Notes: a model not told the origin generated them from the sequence alone. Positions 13,150-26,026 are shown, counted from the first letter of the stretch. The stretch: 64,000 nucleotides of DNA from Vitis vinifera (GCF_030704535.1 NC_081815.1:945001-1009000); one strand, 5' to 3'. Program-made: numbers and translations.

Positions 13150-16100
13150 CTATAGCTGTAGAATAGACTCGATGAGGTCATAGAGAGGTGCAAGCTCCCC
13201 CTTGTCAATCAGGCGAAATTCCTGCAATTACATCACACCCAATTACACACACAGCAATGCCTTGCTTGCAAATCAAAGGGAGACAAACAAAAAATGATGG
13301 AAGAAAATGCAAATTCAAATGAAGATTTACTAACAAGGGCATACAAAAGTCACAACCAAAACGACTTGTTTAAGGATTGGTTGGAAGGGATTGAAGAATG
13401 GGTTACAGATATATTTCAAAGCCGGCAGTAGTTAAGATTTTGTCTGATAAGAGGAAAAAAATGATGTCTCTTATGTAAGAACTTGAAGAGTAAATGGATA
13501 TTAGGAACCCACCCAAGTAAACAGAACGAAATGCTTAAAGCAGGTATTGAGATGAGCTTCTTCCTTTAAACTGACAATCTTCTGAAAATGCGAGTGATAT
13601 ATGTGGGCATATACGCGAAACAAGCGCTTGAAAATTGTCTTAACAACATCCTGGAAATTATTTGGAAATGGTGCCCCTGCAACACAAAATAATCATTTAA
13701 AAAGCCTATATGCTTTGATTTAAACCTGCTTCAGAAAGGAATTTTACATACCCAATTTTTGAGGAAATATTGATTCGTCGTCTAGCTGAGTTTCAATCCA
13801 GTCCATCAGATATTCGACATACTTTGGAGCAGACACCTCAATGGGTTTCTTAATTGTGACTCCATCAGCCCATCTATACTCGTATCTGTGGTTGAGTAAT
13901 TTAATCCAACTCAGGACTTACAACATGAACACATTAAAAGTAATCACAAATGATTTTAGGTTTTCAAGAATAATTTTTCCACTTATTCTTAGAAGGGCAG
14001 AAAAATAAGCATCCAAGCTCATAGAAGTGAAGGAACAGATGATCCAACAAGAAATGGAATGGACCAATAAGAATTTTGTTTTTCAAAAGGAAAACAAAAT
14101 AAAAGTTGAAGAAAAAGATATTAAAGATACTAGTCTGAAAATGACAGAAAATTTCTTATTCAAAGCTCAATTTTCTGCTTCCTAAAAATTCACTTGACTA
14201 ACCAACTTCTCTAAAAGATGATTTCCATTTCAAGATAGAAACTACTTCATTCCTTGGCACTGTTTTTATGATCTGTAATCCACATAGATCCAAACATCTG
14301 TTTTTCCACCCAGTGAATTCAGTTTGATCTTCACCAACAGACACCTGCATATGTTATAAGTTAGTACTCCTCACATTAGAATATCCTTGTTCTACATGTT
14401 CCTGCCCGTTTAGTTCTATTTATTGATTCTTTCAGGCTCTACTGAACAAGGACAGCACACACCTAGTAAAAATATTTCGCATAAAGGTTAAATATAAAGA
14501 CCAAGCATAAGGATTAAGAAAGGTTAAATAATCCAAATGAGAATTAGTATAAGGATTAAGAAAGATACTTTGGCCCTGCTGACATTGTCGGGCAGATGGA
14601 TGCTGTACAGAATTCAGTAAGTGTACCATACAGAATGTTTACTTGGTTGAAGAAGTCCACCGCTGCAGCGAGAGAACAAAGCAAAACAAGTAAGAGGCAC
14701 TGTTGCAAGAATCCATTTCGTATTGGATATTAAAATTTCTGGCAAGGATTTCAACATTCAACAAACTCGCCTTCCCCTCCCCACCTCCTCATCTCTCACA
14801 GACACAAATTTATAGAATTCGTCAATAGGATTCTCAACCAAATTGTAGGAAGTAAAACATTATTGCATCCTTCAGGTTCGTAGGTGATATTGTACTAAAC
14901 TTTTCATAATCCTGGTCTTAAGATTTGATGTAAGGCAGTGCCAAGCTAGCATGATAGATGACAGGAATGCAAGTCATTCTCCGTGGACAATAATAAGCAG
15001 GTAAACTTTAGAGCCTGCTATGTGTCATTCATGTCTCAGCACAACATCCTCTATAAGTGATTTCATTTCAAGATCATGGGGAACAAAAAGTTCAATGAAA
15101 TTTATGAGGCCAAAGACTCTAAATAGTGTCAAATTATCCAAAGTAAATATAAGAAGCTGGAAGAAAATAATATTCTCAATTATAGTGCCATCATGAATCT
15201 TATGCTTTTCAAAAAACTGCATCAAACAAGAAACTAGTACAGGCTTATATTAGCCGATAGGCATGGTCATCAGCAAACTGAAAAAGAAAAGAAATAAATT
15301 TACAGTTGGCAAACAAGAAACAAACCATAATGGACTGAATTACAATGATAATACCCAATATGGGTTTAATAGATTATAGTAGTTAGCAAAATATTAAAAG
15401 AAGAATGAGAGATATCAAATCAATTCATAACAAATCTCACCAATCCACAAGGCAATAAATATAAAATATTCAGATATCAAATACACCTAAATATCAATCA
15501 ACACCAATGATATGGTGTATGCTAGCACACCACATCATAGTGCAACTATCCTAAATTTCCTCACAATTTGATACTCCCTCTCATATGTTATCGCCATGAA
15601 TTTGCAACTGAACAAGATTTAAAATTCTTACTGTTTACAGCCAGCCACTCATTAGGATCTTCTCCTGGGGGAAGCCGTACTGCTTCCCTCAAGTTTCCAC
15701 TACCCAAGGTGGCATCAATGTGTTTTTGAAGTTGTGCACCCTGCATTTGGATTAAAAATATTAGAGTATCAACCAAAAAAGGGGACATTAACAAAATAAA
15801 AATTATAAATAAACCATACAACCACAAAGGACACCCACCTTGCTCCCTGAAGGAGCACTCTTTTTGGGCCGAAATGTTTTCTGGTTTCTGCATGAGTCAA
15901 AGCTCGATTAAAATTAGTAATTTCAAAAACAACGAGAAACAAGTTCTTTAGATTAAAATCATGAGGTGGTGTTATACATTATCTATAATATATTTTATAA
16001 AATCAACAGTAAGCTGTGGCTATTTTAGACCTATGAAGACAATGATACCCAACCATCAACTTCGTAAGATTTATTCTACAATCACATAAAAGGGGAAATG

Positions 16101-17200
16101 CCACCTTTTGATCTAATTGTTAAAGAGAATTCACTAATGTCACACAAACAGACAGTATAATAAAGAGAAATATTTTATTATCTATATTCATGCTAAAAGG
16201 ATAAACTAATAAATTGACATCAGCAATTAGACCTGAAGATTCTAGCAAAACTTTAGCTTCACAATCAGGCAGAATAGATGGAAAAAGGTGAAGCTCAAAC
16301 AGAATCCTCTTGAAGAACATATGTTCTATGCATAGCACACCAATATGAATGAGGAAACCAGAAGCTAAAAACTACAATTAGACCTCCATGAGCCACAAGA
16401 AAAACCTCAAATTTTTGGGAATGAATAAATAAATAAATCTTCCCCACAGAGAAGAAGAAAACAATTATCAGAAAAAGTCAAGCAAAGAGAGGAAAGAAAA
16501 AGTCATCCCATGCCAATATGCACAAAAGTTTCTAAAGCACATACACACCCCGCAAAGCAGGGCCAAAAATGAAGAAAATCTGTTTCTTCCATAAACACAC
16601 AAAATCAATATTTAACTTGCAAAATATCCTAATCCTCCTATTAAAAACCAATACCAAATCTCTCAATTTAACCCTATGTTTCCACAAAACAACATATTCT
16701 TCCTCCTTCCTTAATCAATCATTGTCATCACCAACAAAAAAATTGCTTCCATTTCACAACATATTCCTCCAGAATCCAAAAAAACACCTCTCGAATCTCA
16801 CACACATAACACAATGAGCAAAAAAACATTAAAAAAACACGCAAATCATCATGAAGATTGAGAGAAAAATATGAATCGCACAGCATAACAACAACAAGAA
16901 TCATAAATTCTGACGCGAAATTGACAAAAAAAAAAATATAAAAGAGACACGTAGAACAATAATAAAAAAAAATCATAAAATAAAACAAAAACACGCGACA
17001 ATTACAAGAACAAAAATATATTCTCTCGCCAAAAAATTTAAAAAAAAAAATGATTAAAAAAACAGTGAAAAAAAAAAATGAAAATCACCAGATCAAAAAA
17101 CTGGAAGAAAAATGGATATTGAAGCAAAATTGAGAGAAGATTAGAAGATAATCAGCGATAAGGGAGGAGAATACCTGCTGCCGAGGCCGAAGAGACTCAT
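13150..17200 (-). CDS. MOB1: MOB1 kinase activator (Mob1/phocein family), complete
   Basis: Seven coding exons on the reverse strand: 17175-17200, 15839-15887, 15632-15740, 14569-14662, 13752-13885, 13513-13676, 13150-13221. Together they give exactly 215 aa, the usual length of plant MOB1. The protein reads [18 protein letters not shown], then [20 protein letters not shown], and ends [11 protein letters not shown]. Zinc-site residues expected for Mob1 are present: C80 and C85 ([11 protein letters not shown]) and H162/H167 ([11 protein letters not shown]). MOB1 binds and activates NDR/LATS-type kinases; in plants it is linked to cell division, growth and auxin responses (family knowledge). 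The first coding exon is only 26 nt, followed by a 1.29-kb AT-rich intron. The leader is CT/GA-rich and the promoter region is shared with the divergent PPR gene. Confidence 0.96.
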
Positions 17201-17932
17201 GATCTGGAAAACCTAGCTTGGTGTTGTTGGCGAAGAGGAGGAGAGCGAAAGGACAATGAGAGGGGAGGGAGTATTTATAGAGGGAAGGAGGAGAGAGAAG
17301 GGAAAATGACAGAGTGGCAAAATGGTGTATGTGTTGGAGGAGAGAGAGAGAATGCCAAAGTCGTCGTCGTCTTCTTCCGCCAGCCAAGCTGGCTTTGTTC
17401 CCTCTCTCCCCCTGATTCTTTCTTTCCCTCTTTTTCTTTATTTGGATTATTTGTTCATTTATTATTGCCTTTCCCTCCCGTGTATCTCGCTCGCTCCCAC
17501 GCTTTGGTGTTCCCGATACGTGGCTATCGTAAAGACACACTGATCAAAATCAATTTCCATTAAATCTTAAAATCTCCACCATTCAAATAACATGAAAAAA
17601 TCTTGATCGTTCAACGAAAGTATAAATATACGGGACGGTGATAGAATTAAATTAGACCAGATAAAAAACAATACGACCACATAAGATACAAAGTAATACG
17701 ATCTGAATTATATCATAACAATTTTTTTTGTTCGTTATATATATATATATATATATAATGGATTCTTTGAAAGATGGGCTGCGACACGAGCCCAAAATGG
17801 ATCGAGGGAGTTCCGGTTGGGGGCAAACAGAATTTTGAACTTTGCCGCCATCTGAAACCACGGATAACAGAAATCAAATGTCTCTCCCTCTCTTTCCATC
17901 GCGCGCTCTCTCTCTCTCTCTAATCTCCATTG
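17201..17932. promoter_or_regulatory. Divergent intergenic region between MOB1 and the PPR gene
   Basis: Only 732 bases separate the two start codons, which face away from each other. The MOB1 side is purine-rich on the plus strand, read as CT-rich leader on the minus strand. A (TA)n tract lies at 17738-17758 and a (CT)n tract at 17906-17921 close to the PPR start. Both genes must draw part of their promoters from here; shared control is inference. Confidence 0.6.
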
Positions 17933-19900
17933 ATGTTGAAGCCAAGCATTTTCAAACCCTTGAAACCAGACTTTCACAGCATCTCCTTCACTGCAATCTT
18001 CCACAAATGCAAATCCATGAAACAGTTCAAAGAAGCTCACACCCAACTCATCATCAATGGCTTAACGCACCCACCGCCCTCTCTCCGGCCCATCATCTCC
18101 TTCTCAGCTCTCGACCCCTCCGGCGACATCGACTACGCCCTCCTCCTCCTTCTACGAACCTCCACACCTCCCACCGTTTTCCTCTTCAACACTACAATTC
18201 GTGGCTTCTCACGCGCCCGCAGGCCTGGATCTTTGTTGAGCTCGGTGCTCTTGTTTGTTCGGATGGGTGTGCTCAGTCTTGCTCCTAATAACTTCACTTT
18301 TACCTTTTTGTTCCAGGGTTGCTCGAATTGTGTAGCTTTTGACTTGGGTCGGCAGTTTCATGGTATGGTGATTAAGAACTCCTTTGAAATGGATGTGTTT
18401 GTTCGCAATTCGATTATTCGGTTTTACTCAGTCTGTGGGAGGCTGAATGATGCGAGGTGGGTGTTTGATGAAAGTTCTGAACTAGATGTTGTTTCGTGGA
18501 ATTCGATGATAGATGGGTGTATTAGAAATGGGAATATTTTGGAGGCTCTTAGCTTGTTTAGCAAAATGACTGAGAGAAATGATATTTCTTGGAATAGTCT
18601 GCTTGGTGGGTTGGTGAAGTTTAGTTGTATGGATGATGCGTATCGGTTTTTTGTGGAAATGCCGCGGAGGAATATGGTATCTTGGGTAGTGATGATTTCT
18701 GGGTATGCTCAAAATGGGCAGCCAAAGGAAGCTTTGGCATTGTTTAGGGAGATGCAAATGTTGGATCAGGAGCCAAACTCTGCGATTCTGGTGAGTGTTC
18801 TTTCTGCATGCTCTCAGTTAGGGGCTTTGGATCATGGGTGTTGGGTTCACTGTTACATTGGAAAGAAATGTGTAAGGGTTGATTCTATACTTTCTGCTGC
18901 CTTGATTGACATGTATGCAAAATGTGGCAGTATTGATCTGGCAATGCAGGCCTTTAGTACATCTAGGAAAAGGGATGTTTCTGCTTATACAGCAGCAATT
19001 TCTGGTTTGGCAATGAATGGATGCAGTGAGGAAGCGCTTCAGCTTTTTGAGCAAATGAAAGGTGAGGGCATCTCACCGGATGGTGTCTCTTACATTGCAG
19101 TTTTGTGTGCTTGTAGTCATGCTGGCTGGGTTGAGAAGGGTTTTCACTACTTTGCTTCAATGTCAGATGTTCATGGAATTAGACCAGAGTTAGATCACTA
19201 TGCTTGCATGGTGGATCTTCTTGGCCGGGCAGGTTTGTTGGAGGAGGCAGAAAAGTTTGTTGCTTCAATGCCAATTAAACCAGATAATGTCATTTGGGGA
19301 GCCCTCCTTGGTGCATGCAGGGTTTATGGCAATGCTGAAATGGGTCAAAGGGTTGGAAGTCTACTGGTGGAATCTGATCAAAACCATGATGGCCGCTATA
19401 TTCTACTTTCAAATATCTATGCGGAGTCCATGAAAGGTGAAGATGCTGAACAGGTCAGGAAAACTATGAGAAGAAGAAAAGTAGATCGGGTTCCAGGGTG
19501 TAGCTTGATTGAAGTAGCTGGTTTTGTTCATGAATTTTTTTCAGGGGACAGATCCCATGAGAAAACAGAAGAGATCTACTTGATGTGGGAAGAAATTGTC
19601 AAAGAGATTAAAAAATTTGGATATAGGGAAGAGACAAGAGCAGTTGTGTTTGATGTGGAAGAGGAAGAGAAGGAGGCTGTAATTGGACACCATAGTGAAA
19701 AACTGGCTGTAGCATTTGGATTTCTTTACACAAAGTCTGGATCAACTTTGCGGATTGTAAAGAATATTCGGATATGTAGTGACTGCCACTATGCTATTAA
19801 GCTTGTTTCAAAGGTTTTTAAAAGGAAGATTGCCATCAGAGATCGGAAATGTTTTCATCACTTTGAAGAAGGCTTGTGTTCTTGCAAGGACTACTGGTAA
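17933..19900 (+). CDS. PLS-class pentatricopeptide repeat protein with DYW deaminase domain
   Basis: This is a single uninterrupted frame of 655 aa from the ATG at 17933 (the codon before it is TTG). The body is a series of PPR motifs of P, L and S type, visible as repeated units such as DVVSWNSMIDGCIRNG, NMVSWVVMISGYAQNGQPKEAL and SALIDMYAKCGSIDLA. E/E+ motifs follow and then a complete C-terminal DYW domain (about 563-655). It has the deaminase HSE (587-589), the zinc pair C615/C618 (CSDC), the late CSC and the final DYW. Such proteins are imported into plastids or mitochondria and edit specific cytidines in organelle transcripts; the RNA target cannot be told here. Lack of introns is normal for this family. 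Intact catalytic residues argue for an active editor. Confidence 0.96.
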   Translation: MLKPSIFKPLKPDFHSISFTAIFHKCKSMKQFKEAHTQLIINGLTHPPPSLRPIISFSALDPSGDIDYALLLLLRTSTPPTVFLFNTTIRGFSRARRPGSLLSSVLLFVRMGVLSLAPNNFTFTFLFQGCSNCVAFDLGRQFHGMVIKNSFEMDVFVRNSIIRFYSVCGRLNDARWVFDESSELDVVSWNSMIDGCIRNGNILEALSLFSKMTERNDISWNSLLGGLVKFSCMDDAYRFFVEMPRRNMVSWVVMISGYAQNGQPKEALALFREMQMLDQEPNSAILVSVLSACSQLGALDHGCWVHCYIGKKCVRVDSILSAALIDMYAKCGSIDLAMQAFSTSRKRDVSAYTAAISGLAMNGCSEEALQLFEQMKGEGISPDGVSYIAVLCACSHAGWVEKGFHYFASMSDVHGIRPELDHYACMVDLLGRAGLLEEAEKFVASMPIKPDNVIWGALLGACRVYGNAEMGQRVGSLLVESDQNHDGRYILLSNIYAESMKGEDAEQVRKTMRRRKVDRVPGCSLIEVAGFVHEFFSGDRSHEKTEEIYLMWEEIVKEIKKFGYREETRAVVFDVEEEEKEAVIGHHSEKLAVAFGFLYTKSGSTLRIVKNIRICSDCHYAIKLVSKVFKRKIAIRDRKCFHHFEEGLCSCKDYW

Positions 19901-22549
19901 CCAATCTATGGATTTCTGAAATTCCTTTTAAAGAAAGTAATAGGTTCAGCATCAGGTTTTGGAGAGGAAAATGATCTTTAAAGAGGCAATTGGGAAATAG
20001 AGATGAGTTACAAGAGGGACACTTTGCTCATTCAACCAACAAAGCCTTAATTCAATTACTTGAGGCTTTCTACATGATCCCTTTCCATTTAATCTATCCA
20101 GAGTTATATTGGATTCTTAATCATAGGTCATCACATTGTCTCCTGCAGCTTGGATTGTGCTCTCTGGGCTTCCTTTTTGTGTTGTAAGGCCTTGAGCCTG
20201 AACTAGCCATTGTATGCTCCCAAATGAGTGGGCTTAAGAGGTTCTATGGGATTGGCAGGGGCAGGGGTCTCATGCAGGGAAAGACTTATTGTCTCCTTAA
20301 TTTTTTTTTATCTTGCCATCAAGTGCTTATGAAGAAGACTACAATTGGCTACTACTGATGAGTGATTATAGGATTCAGTGTTGTCCAAAATGCATAAAAA
20401 CTTGTCCAGCTTGTTTATGCTTTGCAGATGATCTTCTGCTGTTTTCCATGAAAGAAGGTCTGCAGCAATGCCCAAAGAGTTCCTTGATGCTTTCCATTTT
20501 AACATCAGGACTCTGTGCCAATGGAAGGAAAGCTCAGTCTTCTTTTGTGGACAATGAAGAATAAGGAGGAACCTATTCTTAGTGTCTCGGGTTTCTCAAA
20601 AGTTTACTTCTTTCCTGATGAGATTCTTAGAAATCTCTTTTATGTCTACAAGGCTCTTAGAAACGGATTTTCAACATTCTAATGAACAGAAGATGATGCT
20701 GAATATATAATTTTCTATTCTTATTGCAAAAGTTAATAAGGTCTTCCCTACTTGACATATGTACCAACTTTAGGCAAGGTCTGCAATGGTCTCAGATGCA
20801 GTTGATCATTGTATTGGAAGGTTCACTTTTTTTAGCTGCTATTATGTATGAATTGGGGATAGAGGAACTACCCCTGAGCAAGTTATCATCCAGAGAATTG
20901 TTAAGGATGTGGTGTAAAAGTTTTCCCAGAAGATCTGATAGTGAGGAAATGGCATATCAATGGTAAATTTTGTATGAAAGTAGACCTCTTCTTTCAGTGT
21001 ATGAATACTTGATGATGATGGTTCTCTAATAGGGGGCAAGAGTGGTTCTCAGGGTGTTTCCACAACCTCGAGAGAAACATCAGTCTATTCTTCTGCTCTG
21101 GCAGTGATCCTGTATCTGTCACCTATCATGAGCTAGAGGCTGGTAGGGTGGTTGCCATGTGCTGAGGACAAGAAATCCAAGTAAGGTTGTTGTCTCTACA
21201 GTTTCTAGTGGCAGCAAGGCTATTTTTGACAATCCTTCTGAATCTCCTTGGGGTGGGGAAGCAACTTGTAAGAGCATTATGCCATTTTTGGTGTTGGTTA
21301 GAGCTTTTCAGTTTTATTCTTTGGCAATTTTATAATACAAATGTGGTTGCAAGTTTCTTTTCTGGTCATTGCACTGGAAAAGCCCAGTTCAAAAAGCTTG
21401 CCAAGTTGCATTTTCTTCAACAAGGACTAGATAGGTCGGTGGCATCATAAATGCTTATAACACTGGTCTTGATTTGGGTTTTTATTTGGATGGATTTCCA
21501 CCAGTGTGGCAGGCTTCAAGTCATCGGATCCATATGTCATTTTTATTTTGAAGAGGGCTTTTGAGGCAAGGTTCTTATGTTGCCGGCTTGGCACTAGCTC
21601 TCCAGCTCTATTTTCCAAAAAAGACATGATGAAGAAATTTGGGTTTCCAAGCCCTTACCTTAGCACGCAAGCAGCATATTAACATTTTTCTCCAATCTAC
21701 TACACCTTTGCTCTGCCATCCTAAACTTGAGTAAATTTCATCCTTCTGTCTTCTTGTTTCTATGTAATTATGGTTAAGCAATCAAAGACAATATACTGCT
21801 TCGTTATTGGTTTGTTCAAGTAAATGATGCTGATAAACAATGATTAATACTACATTCTGATTCTGTGTTGAGACTTGCTACCCTTCTCTTTATTTGCAAT
21901 ATTCTGTTTGCTTGTTTGTTAGTTTTCTTTTAGTATTGTCATGACCTGGTCATTGTTTATATGCAACTTTTTACATTCACCATAGGCTAACTTGTCTGAG
22001 AAGTTTGTAGCTTTGCCATTCAGTCCTCGATATGCACACCCTACAAAGATAATTCATGTCTCACTAAATGGTAGTTCTATTTGGTTCCTACCGTTTCAGA
22101 GACAATTTGGCAAGTCAGATGATATCCTTAGGCAACTTGACAGTGATTATGTTAATGAAATTAGAATCTTGATTATCGTTATTGCATTAATGTTAATGTG
22201 GTGAAGGTGATGGTAGCATATCTCAAAGAAACAACAGACAATGAAATTTGGACCGTATACACCAAGGAAAAGATAAGGGTATCATGTTCCATGGTTCTAA
22301 TTTGATGGGACTCAGAAAAGAGAATTGCATTTGTCTTTGAAAAAATGCTGTTTATTACCAGCTGGAATGCATGCAACAATCATTAGGTTCACATACTTGA
22401 CATAGAAACCAGTACAGAAAGGAAACACTAAACTGACTCAAAGAATCCTATGAGTAGAGACCAGCTCAACCACAGGAAAGAAACTAGGAAGGAGAAACAA
22501 CAGATGAGTGATGATGGAAGAAATGAGGCAGCGGTGGTCTCCAGTGACC
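19901..22549. other. PPR downstream region and germin-like 3' flank, with LINE debris
   Basis: The first few hundred bases are probably the PPR 3'UTR. The stretch 20300-21000 carries reverse-transcriptase debris, listed separately. From 21000 to 22400 I see only short unrelated open frames. About 22380-22549 is likely the 3'UTR of the minus-strand germin-like gene. Confidence 0.45.
20300..21000 (+). mobile_element. Degraded non-LTR (LINE/L1-type) reverse transcriptase fragment
   Basis: A frame around 20400-20560 reads CLCFADDLLLFS, the conserved catalytic box (FADD) of plant LINE reverse transcriptases. It is followed at the usual spacing by SGLCANGRKAQSSF, which resembles the SGLxxNxxKSxxxF segment after that box. 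A later frame near 20780-20820 (LQWSQMQLIIVL) may match the GRLQLIxSVL segment. The frame is broken by stops and shifts and no intact ORF remains, so this is an old dead copy. Its limits cannot be fixed by eye; no poly(A) tail or target-site duplication was found. Orientation is the same as the PPR gene, whose transcript may run into it. Confidence 0.55.
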
Positions 22550-23176
22550 TTAATTAGTACCACCAAGAACAGCCTTAAGCTTCTTCACCACAGCTGCGTC
22601 AAGGAAAGTGGTCTGCACCACCAGTTCAGTTGGCAAATCGTTTGCAAACAGAGCGTAATCAAGGATCTGGAGACCAGGCTGTGGGCTGCTGAAGCTAACA
22701 AAGGCGGTGGATGGTATCCCAGCCCCATTCACTTGAAAATGCAGTAGTCCTTGAGGAAAAATCATAATGTCACCCTTCTTAAGAGTTTTGAAGTAGACGG
22801 TATTGGCTGAGGAAATGAACCCAGCACAGATTGCCCCCTGCGTAACAAGCAGGACTTCTGAACCTCCAGGGTGTGTGTGCATTGGCACAACCCCTCCTAC
22901 AGCCAGGTCCAGGCGTGCTATGGACAAGCCAAGACCGTTCAAGCCAGGAAACTGAGGAGCAAAAGCCGGAGTCACAGCAGCTTTGATAAGATTTGAGGTG
23001 TTCCCTGCCATGCCTAGGCCGGAGAAAACAAAATCATCAACAGTAACCTTTGCAGGCTTCTTGCAAGAGTAGCCTGCAGGCCCCTCTGGGGCTGCAAGGT
23101 CCCCGACGCAGAAGTCCTGCACTGCAGCATGAGATGATAAGATAAGGGAAAAGATGCAGAGAATTGGGAGAAACAT
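22550..23176 (-). CDS. ABP19A: Germin-like protein of the ABP19/ABP20 auxin-binding type
   Basis: This intronless reverse-strand gene encodes 208 aa from the ATG at 23176-23174; codons further upstream are TTG/GTG and not used. Residues 1-17 ([17 protein letters not shown]) are a signal peptide. The mature protein starts near AVQDFC, with the germin cysteine pair C23 and C38. The cupin box 1 gives metal ligands H100, H102 and E107 ([11 protein letters not shown]); box 2 gives H146 ([14 protein letters not shown]). One N-glycosylation sequon NTS lies at 59. It ends LKAVLGGTN, as in peach ABP19/20, and lacks the KDEL of true ABP1. The product is expected to be an apoplastic manganese-cupin oligomer. 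Auxin binding or superoxide dismutase activity is family knowledge, not shown here. Confidence 0.94.
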   Translation of the reverse strand: MFLPILCIFSLILSSHAAVQDFCVGDLAAPEGPAGYSCKKPAKVTVDDFVFSGLGMAGNTSNLIKAAVTPAFAPQFPGLNGLGLSIARLDLAVGGVVPMHTHPGGSEVLLVTQGAICAGFISSANTVYFKTLKKGDIMIFPQGLLHFQVNGAGIPSTAFVSFSSPQPGLQILDYALFANDLPTELVVQTTFLDAAVVKKLKAVLGGTN

Positions 23177-23244
23177 CTTCACCAAATATAAAGAAGAATG
23201 TTTTGCCTTAGCCCTTCTTTGCCATCCTGATCAGGCTTGGCACC

Positions 23245-23256
23245 CTTATATATAGA
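23245..23256 (-). promoter_or_regulatory. TATA box of the germin-like gene
   Basis: On the reverse strand the sequence reads CTATATATAAGGG, about 70-80 bases upstream of the start codon. This gives a short leader of the usual length for a strongly expressed secreted-protein gene. Confidence 0.6.
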
Positions 23257-25086
23257 ATCAGGAATGCGGAATATTTTTTTCAGCATCTTCAATTGATTGC
23301 TAGAGATATACCGGCAAAAAAGTTCACATGCAGTGTACCCTAAAATGAAAGCTTGAAAAATGACAGATTCTGAGCTGTGATGCATGTGATTCTGCAATCT
23401 TTTCTTTCAGAAAAAACCAAGAAACCTCTTTTTTGGCTCATGAGTGACGGCAAGGAGTGAAAACATCTTTGGCCTTTCCAATTTCCATCACGTCAAGCCA
23501 GTGAGGCAGTAAGAAAACTTCAATATTTCAACACACAGTCAATCCGTAAGCTTGAAATTTTCAGCAAACCCCTCATTTACGATCTTTCACCACCACCCAA
23601 ATCACATCTTCTGATATCTGATCTGGTCTTATCCCAACAATACAAACAAGATAGGGAGATGTGAGAAGGTGGTCCATTAGTATAACAAAACATTTTTCTA
23701 CAGCTAGAAGGCACTCCTGCAAGTCGTCCCACGACTCCCACCCCTTCAAACGGTAGCCATTGCCCAATGTGTGGTTCCTAGACATTGCCCATCTTGAAGG
23801 GCTTTTGTTGATTGCCAGAGGATAAGGGCATCTTGTGGATACCCCACTGCAAGATGCTCATAGAATTGTCCGAATTGTTCAATCATCTCACTTGCTTCTG
23901 CATTTCAAATTTCAACTTATCCTTCCCGAGTATTAGCCTAGCTTATTCAAATTACTCTTTTAGGCTTTAGTACCGGGGAATAGGAATGGAAAAGAGAGGA
24001 ATCAATCATGATACGAATGCGAGTGAGATTTGGGTTCCACGATGATGAATTTTTTTAGCAAAAAAATAGTTTTTACTTGTAATGTCATCTGTACTAATTC
24101 ACAATTAGACTTTTCCACATAAATGTTTTTCTTCTTTTAGATATGTTTATTATTATTATTATCTAAGATTTTTTTTTTCAAAAACAAACACCTCATAAGG
24201 ATTTTATTTTATTTATGTTTCCCTTCTCTGCATCAATAGCTATTCCATGGGTAACTCAAACTCATTTGTCTTTTAAAAATAACAATATATTACCTTTTAT
24301 TTGTATTTTTATTTCTTGAATTGAACATGAAGGTAAAAATAAAGTAAATGCCTCGAATAATCCAGAATCCTTAAAATTAACCTCAATTTGCTCTAATTAA
24401 AAAATTCATAAAGAAACCATGGAAAAAACATAAATCTTATTCATAATAAAACTCAAACTCATCTATAATCTATCAGACTCACTACTTCTAATGATCACGC
24501 TCTTCCAACCACCTCATATTTGCTATGAGATGTTTGTTTATGAAGAACAAAATAATTCTTAACTTTTTCTACTATGTAATTATTTGTTGGAGAAAAAAAA
24601 TCATAAATAATAATAATAATAAAAGAACATATCTAAAAAAAAGGAAAACATTTATATGGACGAATCTAATTTTCAATTATTAGTGATGACATAATCAGTG
24701 AAAAGGGTATTTCAGGGAATAATTATATAATTCATTAAAAAATACATATATTTTAAATTATTTTTAAACAACGATAATACTAATTTTATAAAATTAGAAT
24801 TTTTTTTATATGTATTTTCTCAGGAGTGAGATAAAATAAAACCCAAACACATTAATTAATGTGAATGAAAATTCCAGCGTTCCAAAAACGACTTTAGAGT
24901 AGAGCTCTCATTATCGGAACTCTGAGACCTCCATCCATCTATTTATCTATGATCACAAATTTATGATCGTCTACCCACTTGTTTCCATCTCTACATGAGC
25001 TGGAAGGAAAGTATTCAAATCCCGACAACTTAAGCTTTTAGAAAAGATGATTGTTCAATTGGCTCTACCTATTAAGAATAGGTGTT

Positions 25087-25215
25087 TGCGGTGTTAGGGT
25101 TTATGGAGCAACTACACGCCTCATGTATCAAGACTTGATGTTTGTGGTGTTAGGGTTTAAGGAGCAACTTTACACCCCATGTATCAAAAGTTGGCGTTTG
25201 TGGTGTTAGGGTTTA
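25087..25215. repeat. 56-bp tandem repeat, about 2.3 copies
   Basis: The phrase gtgttagggttta recurs at 25091, 25147 and 25203, exactly 56 bases apart. It is followed in the first two units by ggagcaac(t)...catgtatca with several differences. This is an imperfect minisatellite without coding content. Confidence 0.85.
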
Positions 25216-26026
25216 CGTATCTACCACACACTCTACAGTGAGTAGAGAATTAACAGGATTGTGAATATAACCTTTAGCAGCTGAGGCTAAAGCTCCTAGA
25301 AACCATAGGTGAAAAATAACAACACCTTTAGTTAGCTATTTATCATGGGGCAATGAGGATGTTTGTGTAATAATACAATGATGCTATGTTTGGTTATCCA
25401 AAAAATTTGGGGGAAATATAGTGAAATTAAAAAATAAATTTAAAGTTAATAAATTATCTTTACGTGTTTTTTCAAAATCATTTCATTTATTTTAAATTTG
25501 CTTTAAATATTAAATAATTTGAAAAAGTTATGTTTCTAATTAATATTAATTATATTTGATTTTTATTTGTATTTTTTATGATATAATTAAATATGAGACA
25601 AATATATTTTTTTTATTTTTTTCTTTGCTTAGTATTTTTCCATAACTAATATAATCTTAAGGAATTATTTAATGAAATAACTAAATATAATGTTAAGAAA
25701 TTATTTGGACGAAACGATCCTAAAGTTGTAAAAGTAACTCCTTTTATGTTTGGAATTTGAAAAATACAAACCCATTTTTTACATATCTATCTTTCAATAT
25801 TTGGATTATTTTCACTAAAGATTCAAAAAATAATCTTATTTTTTTAAGAAAACCCAAGGAGTATTATGTTTAAAATTGATCATGTTTTAGGTTGGAATAT
25901 ATAAAGAGTTAGATTTATAACTTTGGGATTATTTCATTCATTTTAATTAAATAGCCTATTTTATTTTATTAAAAGGGATAAACTAATTATATATTTAAAA
26001 AAAAAGCCTTCATCTTTTAAAAATAT

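Noticed and set aside
23573-23785. 70-codon minus-strand frame upstream of the germin-like gene
   Set aside because: No recognisable similarity, no splice or promoter context and no conserved motif.
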